Below are positions 60,001-64,000 of a stretch of DNA of 64,000 nucleotides, piece after piece. Source of the stretch: Campylorhamphus procurvoides (lineage: Eukaryota; Chordata; Aves; Passeriformes; Dendrocolaptidae); the NCBI GenBank assembly GCA_013396655.1, contig WBMV01003263.1, forward strand, positions 658,992 through 722,991, in the 5' to 3' direction. How positions within the stretch are numbered: position 1 is the first letter of the stretch; every line of letters begins with the position of its first letter. The notes under the pieces were generated by a model. That model did no database searches, was not told where the DNA came from, and saw nothing but the letters and a program-made list of their open reading frames with translations. Position numbers and translations under genes: made by a program.

Positions 60001-62515
60001 CACTGGACATGAGGCAGTTTTATGACACCACTGCCTTTCAGGAGTAACTCCCCTAAGAATGTGCACATGCAGTCACTTTCTGAGTGTCAGGCTTACATTG
60101 TGGATCAAGGCCAAGATTGAAGAGCACAACCTACTCTCAGCATGTACTCTTCTGTCAATTAAGCAAAGAGCTTTTCCCATTGAGTTGCAGACTGGCTCAG
60201 CACAAATTAAAAGAGGGGAATGTGCAAAGTCACAAATACTGAGCTAAAAACTAGTTCCTTCTTACCTCATCCTGTTCTTTTGTCAAATGCTATGGAATGG
60301 CAAAGAGGAACAGCTCGTGTGATATTCCTAACCCACAGAGGCTCTCAGTTTGACCAGGAAGTCAGGTATCATGAATGTACCAACAGTGAAAGAAAATCCC
60401 TGCATCACTGGGCTCAGTTTTCCAAAATATGTTCATACCTCTTTGGGAGTTTTATGAGCTGCACAAAGAAAAATCCATTGTTCAGTTGCTGTCATCTGAG
60501 TACATGTGTCAGGGTGACATTCACTCTGTTAAAACAATTGTTCAGTTAAGAAAATCATTCAACAGCAAAAATGAACTCATCTTTTCAAATAATTTCCTTG
60601 CCCTGTCCCCCACAATAAAAGGGTTATTTTCCAGAATAAAACCCTATAAAACTCAAACCATTGGTTAGCATTGTGTGTATAAATTTAGAAGAAAGCTCTG
60701 CCAACTCAGCATCTACACAACACAAAAAGGTCTCCTCCTGATACAATATAAAAATCTCAAGAAAATAATTACCTGAAGCTTGACAGCAAGTCCATTGAGC
60801 TCAAGGCAGAATTGTCTAAAAAAAAATGTGAACACAGCAGCATCAAAATCAACTATTTGTTTACACACTGGAAATAGCTCATAAAAAAACTCCAGGGTAC
60901 ACCTTCTGATCTTCACACCAGCAGATTTTTTTCTTTTATTCAGCTAAACAGTTCTATTTTAATTCTTAACTGACAGTACAGGCTGAGCTAAACAAATAAT
61001 TTAGTGGAAGTGTTTAAGATAGATACCAACTCTAATGAAACAAAGTGCTGTTTCACAAATACAGATTAAAAAACTAAACAGTTCAATAAAATGAATTTCT
61101 TAAGTGTGAAACTTTAAAAACCACACAGCTGGATCATTCTGTCCTTCTAAGAAGCACTTCCAATCATTTAAGTGGCTGAAGTTGCACCACAGGTCATTAA
61201 CAGAGTGGGAACTCTGGAAATACTGCTTTCACTACAAAGTACCTGGAAGTGCATCCCTTAACTTGTGAGAATTGCCCCCTCCATCCTAAATTTTCCAAAA
61301 CCGACAAGTATTTAGTGACAAGTTACTTTTATAAAACTACCAAGCTTTTTGGTGTGTGTGAAAGGATGGGGGACGTGTCTTAAAACGTATCTTTTCCAGT
61401 TGTGTATATACACTTCCTGCTTTCTTGAGGATTCTCTGTATCTATTAGATCTACTGCAAACCAGAGGAGGAACAAAGAAAACTAGAGGCAAAATGTCAAG
61501 ATGTATAAATCTAGCAGGAGCTTAGAACTGTTATTCCTCAAAGTGTATTTGATGAAGTCAGAAGATACACTTATGAGAAAAATGAAAATCGGGACACAGG
61601 TATTTCTGCTTTCCTGGCTAAAGCCTATTTTCCTGCAAGTTTCAGAAAAAGCCCTGGAAGCCACACTCCCAATTAGTGAAGAACTGATGGTACTATGAGA
61701 AGGTGCTGTGGAAATTCATGACTCTTATTTTCATATTCAAGACATGCTAATACAACTTCTGAAGCGACTTAAAAACATTCTCTGAACACCCATCAAAAAC
61801 ACAACATCAGAATGCACTATCTTTAGAACAGGGAATTCAGAAAATACTACCCATATTTAACAGTAGAAAAATCAAGTTTCATTGAAGTTACTTTTGATCT
61901 GTCACATTCAAATAGGCTCACCAAAACTTAGAACCGAGACACAATGTTGACAAAAGATGGATTATTACCTTAAATGTTCATACTTCCATACACCTTCATC
62001 CTGGCCTTCAGGAGGTTCAAGGATCTTATCAATGTTGGAACAGTCTGCCCTTATGTTTTGCTGAATATACTAGGAGAGGGAGGAGGAAAGACATCTAGAT
62101 CTTGTAATTACAGTAAGACAGCATATCTAGAGAATTACATCTGTTTATTTAAGATGTGATTGACAGAATAAAAAGTTAGAGTAGATGGACAGGGTAAAAA
62201 AATTGGTAGAAAAGGTAAAAGAATGGGGAAATTCACTTTTTCATCTCAAAAAAACCCTTGCAGAAACCCCCACTATTTTCTTAAATCTGACGTGTTTAAA
62301 CCAGACATGGGAAATCTAGTTATTTCTACAAACACAATTAACAATTAGTTTTTTAACATATAAATAGGAGCTTGTGAAATTCACTGCTGTGCAGCAATAT
62401 CCTAAGCAGATAAACAGGATGACCTCATTAACATTTCTCGTAAGGAGAATACCTGCTGAACAGCTAATGTACTATCCATTTCTTCAAAGGATTCATCAGG
62501 CCAGTTGTAGAAATC
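56905..62515 (-). CDS. MOB4: MOB4 (phocein), gene span lacking the first coding exon
   Basis: Seven minus-strand exons join in frame: 62515-62453, 62069-61969, 60815-60773, 60525-60439, 58883-58804, 58017-57906 and 57036-56905. They encode 205 residues plus stop. Mammalian MOB4 has 225, so only the first 20 (one exon) are missing on the right. MOB4 is a non-catalytic adaptor of the STRIPAK phosphatase-kinase complex, binding striatins and GCK-III kinases, with roles in Golgi and vesicle traffic. The Mob-domain zinc ligands are present: Cys-x4-Cys in ECHPDTC and His-x4-His in SHAYFHH. The gene converges on RFTN2, as in human. Confidence 0.96.
57906..58017 (-). CDS. MOB4: MOB4 exon: zinc-binding histidines
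   Basis: Completes Arg, then [20 protein letters not shown] and [17 protein letters not shown]. The two His of the Mob zinc site are in SHAYFHH. Acceptor tttacag, donor gtaagt. The intron to the last exon (57037-57905) holds nothing recognisable. Confidence 0.96.
58804..58883 (-). CDS. MOB4: MOB4 exon: [13 protein letters not shown] segment
   Basis: 26 codons in phase 0, [20 protein letters not shown] then NKYFPS, plus two bases of Arg. Acceptor ctgtag, donor gtaaaa (non-optimal). The upstream intron 58018-58803 is featureless. Confidence 0.94.
60439..60525 (-). CDS. MOB4: MOB4 exon: zinc-binding cysteines
   Basis: 29 codons in phase 0, [20 protein letters not shown] then CAAHKTPKE. The Cys-x4-Cys half of the Mob zinc site is here. 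Acceptor ttaacag, donor gtatga. The following intron (58884-60438) has no supported feature. Confidence 0.95.
60773..60815 (-). CDS. MOB4: MOB4 exon: 43-nt segment
   Basis: Completes Arg and reads [14 protein letters not shown]. Its acceptor follows a run of T on the minus strand (ttttttttag) and its donor is gtaatt. Phase fits both neighbours. Confidence 0.95.
61969..62069 (-). CDS. MOB4: MOB4 exon: [16 protein letters not shown] segment
   Basis: 33 codons, [20 protein letters not shown] then [13 protein letters not shown], plus two bases of Arg. Acceptor tcctag, donor gtaata. The introns on either side (60816-61968 and 62070-62452) show nothing else. Confidence 0.95.
62453..62515 (-). CDS. 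MOB4: MOB4 exon 2
   Basis: 21 codons in phase 0, [20 protein letters not shown] then Q. Glu replaces the Asp I recall at one position in the human DESFDEMD stretch. Acceptor ttaacag, donor gtattc. The coding exon before it is not in the window; intron 1 starts at 62516. Confidence 0.94.
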
Positions 62516-63589
62516 CTGTTAAAGAAGAAGTTTAAAGCAGTTTAACAAACCTAAAGGGAAAGGAAGGAAAATGCACAGCCTACAATAAGCTTGCGCATGC
62601 AGGAAAACAGATATAGTTTATACAATTCCAGGAAGCTGCATCTTAACAGACGCAGCACACAGCCCTGGCAGAAACAGGATTTACACTCCCAACACTGAAC
62701 TGAAAGTTCTGCATGACTCAGCATGTGAACATCATCACTCCCCCACGCCTTGCTGTGACACCCATTCAGCCTGGATTTCTAACACTACATATGGCACAGA
62801 GCGCCCATTTCACACGGTAAACCAGGTAGGAATGGGAAAGAAAGGTCTGTAGAGAGCAGTGTTGTACAATGGTTATAAAACTCAAAATGCCAGTAGTGAC
62901 ACAGCACTGAAAACATCTTCTCCAAACTGAGCTGTAACGCCACGCTGGTACCTAACCTGGTCCCAGGTTCCCTAGGTCAGTATGCCTTAATTTACCTAGA
63001 TGGTCATCAGCCCTGCTAATGACAAAACCCTCCTGAAGTTTCACCTCGGATCCAGCTGTACCTCACTGTTCTGCAGCAATTCCCATCTGCTGCACCTACG
63101 ACCATCCCAGACGTAGGCATTTTCCTACTCTGCATTTTTCACGTCTAAAATATGAAAAACTACTCCCTCATCCCATCCAGAGGTCCTGCACAGCAGCCTG
63201 CTCTGGCCATCCCAGAGGGTTTGGTGACTCCATGAAAATGTCCCAGCTGCAGAGCTCAGCAATCTGCTCCTGGAGCTCTGCAGAAAATACCTACAGCAAA
63301 TATCCGCTGCTGAAATAGCATTAATTGTATTCACACACTGAATAGCTACGCTAGTGCCATCCAAAAAAGAAAAAAAATCATGTCTATAAAAAATATGCAT
63401 GACTACACAAAAAACTCTTCAACCTACATGAACTTCCTAACATTTGACCAAACCTAGGTCCGTATCCAGCTTACTGTCTTTTAGGATACCTCAGATTTGT
63501 CAAAGGCACACGACACTGCCTCATCCACGGACTGATACCTATAGAATGAGCTGACTTACAGGGTTGTGTAATAATTTCGCGTCACCGTG

Positions 63590-64000
63590 TTACGACAAAG
63601 AACAGGAGGAAACGCACTGTGTCAAACACTGCTCCGCGAGCGCCCCTCAGAAAAGCAGGGTAAAACCCCACATAAAGGCCACGCGGATCACATCCCTGAC
63701 ATAACCCTGAAAGAGACGCGGCTCTCCCAGCTGACCCTGAGGCCCAGAAACACTCGAGTGCCACGGCGATGGCGAGCAGCGCTGGACACCCGCAGATATC
63801 CTTGGGGAAGGCAGGGCCGGGCCCGGAGCGCGGTGGGGCCCGGTGTGGATCGGAGACAGTGCCCGGCCCTGTGGGGCCCGGTGTGGATCGGGGACAGTGC
63901 CCGGTGCTTCGGCAGTAAGCCGGAGCCGAGCCCTGTGCGGCCTGTGGGGCCCGGGGACAGTGCCTGGCCCGGCCCGGATTGGCGCTGACCTGCGGGGGGC
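63590..64000. promoter_or_regulatory. Edge of a CpG-rich region, probably MOB4 promoter or first-exon area
   Basis: Base composition changes sharply to GC- and CpG-rich after about 63590, against an AT-rich background. MOB4 exon 1 should lie just right of here. On the minus strand, a donor-like cgcag|gtcagc occurs at 63990/63989. The bases before it do not read as the expected GTKAQ end of MOB4 exon 1, so it may be a non-coding exon or chance. Confidence 0.45.
63833..63976. repeat. GC-rich minisatellite, unit about 38 bp
   Basis: Copy 1 at 63833-63870 and copy 2 from 63871 share gtggggcccggtgtggatcg and ggacagtgcccgg-type blocks. A shortened copy starts at 63944. The open frame running through it on + is a by-product of the composition. 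Confidence 0.7.

Noticed and set aside
63587..63988. 133-codon plus-strand frame at the right edge
   Set aside because: Produced by the CpG-rich composition and the minisatellite; low-complexity Arg/Pro/Gly content.
63990..64000. End of MOB4 exon 1 at the right edge
   Set aside because: A donor-like site is present, but the preceding bases would read PPQ in the required phase rather than the conserved TKAQ, so I do not call it coding.
1..64000. CRISPR arrays, tRNA or rRNA genes, retroviral open frames
   Set aside because: No regular spaced repeats, cloverleaf-type sequence or recognisable viral protein motif was seen on reading; a covariance-model and domain search would be the proper test.

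Overview
The window looks like vertebrate, most probably avian, nuclear DNA. Coding sequence sits in short exons with GT-AG introns. The DNA is AT-rich and poor in repeats, and the one clear interspersed repeat is a CR1-type LINE fragment, as expected in birds. Species cannot be given. There are no operons, CRISPR arrays, rRNA or tRNA genes that I can support.

Three protein-coding genes can be read exon by exon. (1) BOLL, the boule-like germ-cell RNA-binding protein, on + from 689 (its first exons lie left of the window) to a terminal exon at 17457-17531, with a poly(A) signal at 18157. (2) RFTN2 (raftlin-2), on +, complete: start codon 25321, nine coding exons, stop at 49961, 507 codons plus stop. 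(3) MOB4 (phocein), on -, stop at 56905, six introns located and seven coding exons from 62515 down to 56905. These carry 205 of the 225 residues of the mammalian protein; only the first 20 lie beyond the window.

The order BOLL> RFTN2> <MOB4 matches human 2q33.1, where RFTN2 and MOB4 also converge. The intronless mitochondrial methionyl-tRNA synthetase gene MARS2, which sits between RFTN2 and BOLL in human, is not visible: 18181-25254 has no open frame longer than about 110 codons. The right end (about 63590-64000) turns GC- and CpG-rich and carries a minisatellite of about 38 bp. It is probably the edge of the MOB4 promoter or first-exon region.

The genes do not form a pathway. BOLL controls mRNA translation in meiotic germ cells, RFTN2 is a predicted acylated lipid-raft protein, and MOB4 is a STRIPAK subunit. 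I saw no clearly new biological system. The points most worth a second look are a 13-residue tandem duplication in BOLL, two competing BOLL last exons, the missing MARS2, and a possible 16-nt non-coding exon upstream of RFTN2.
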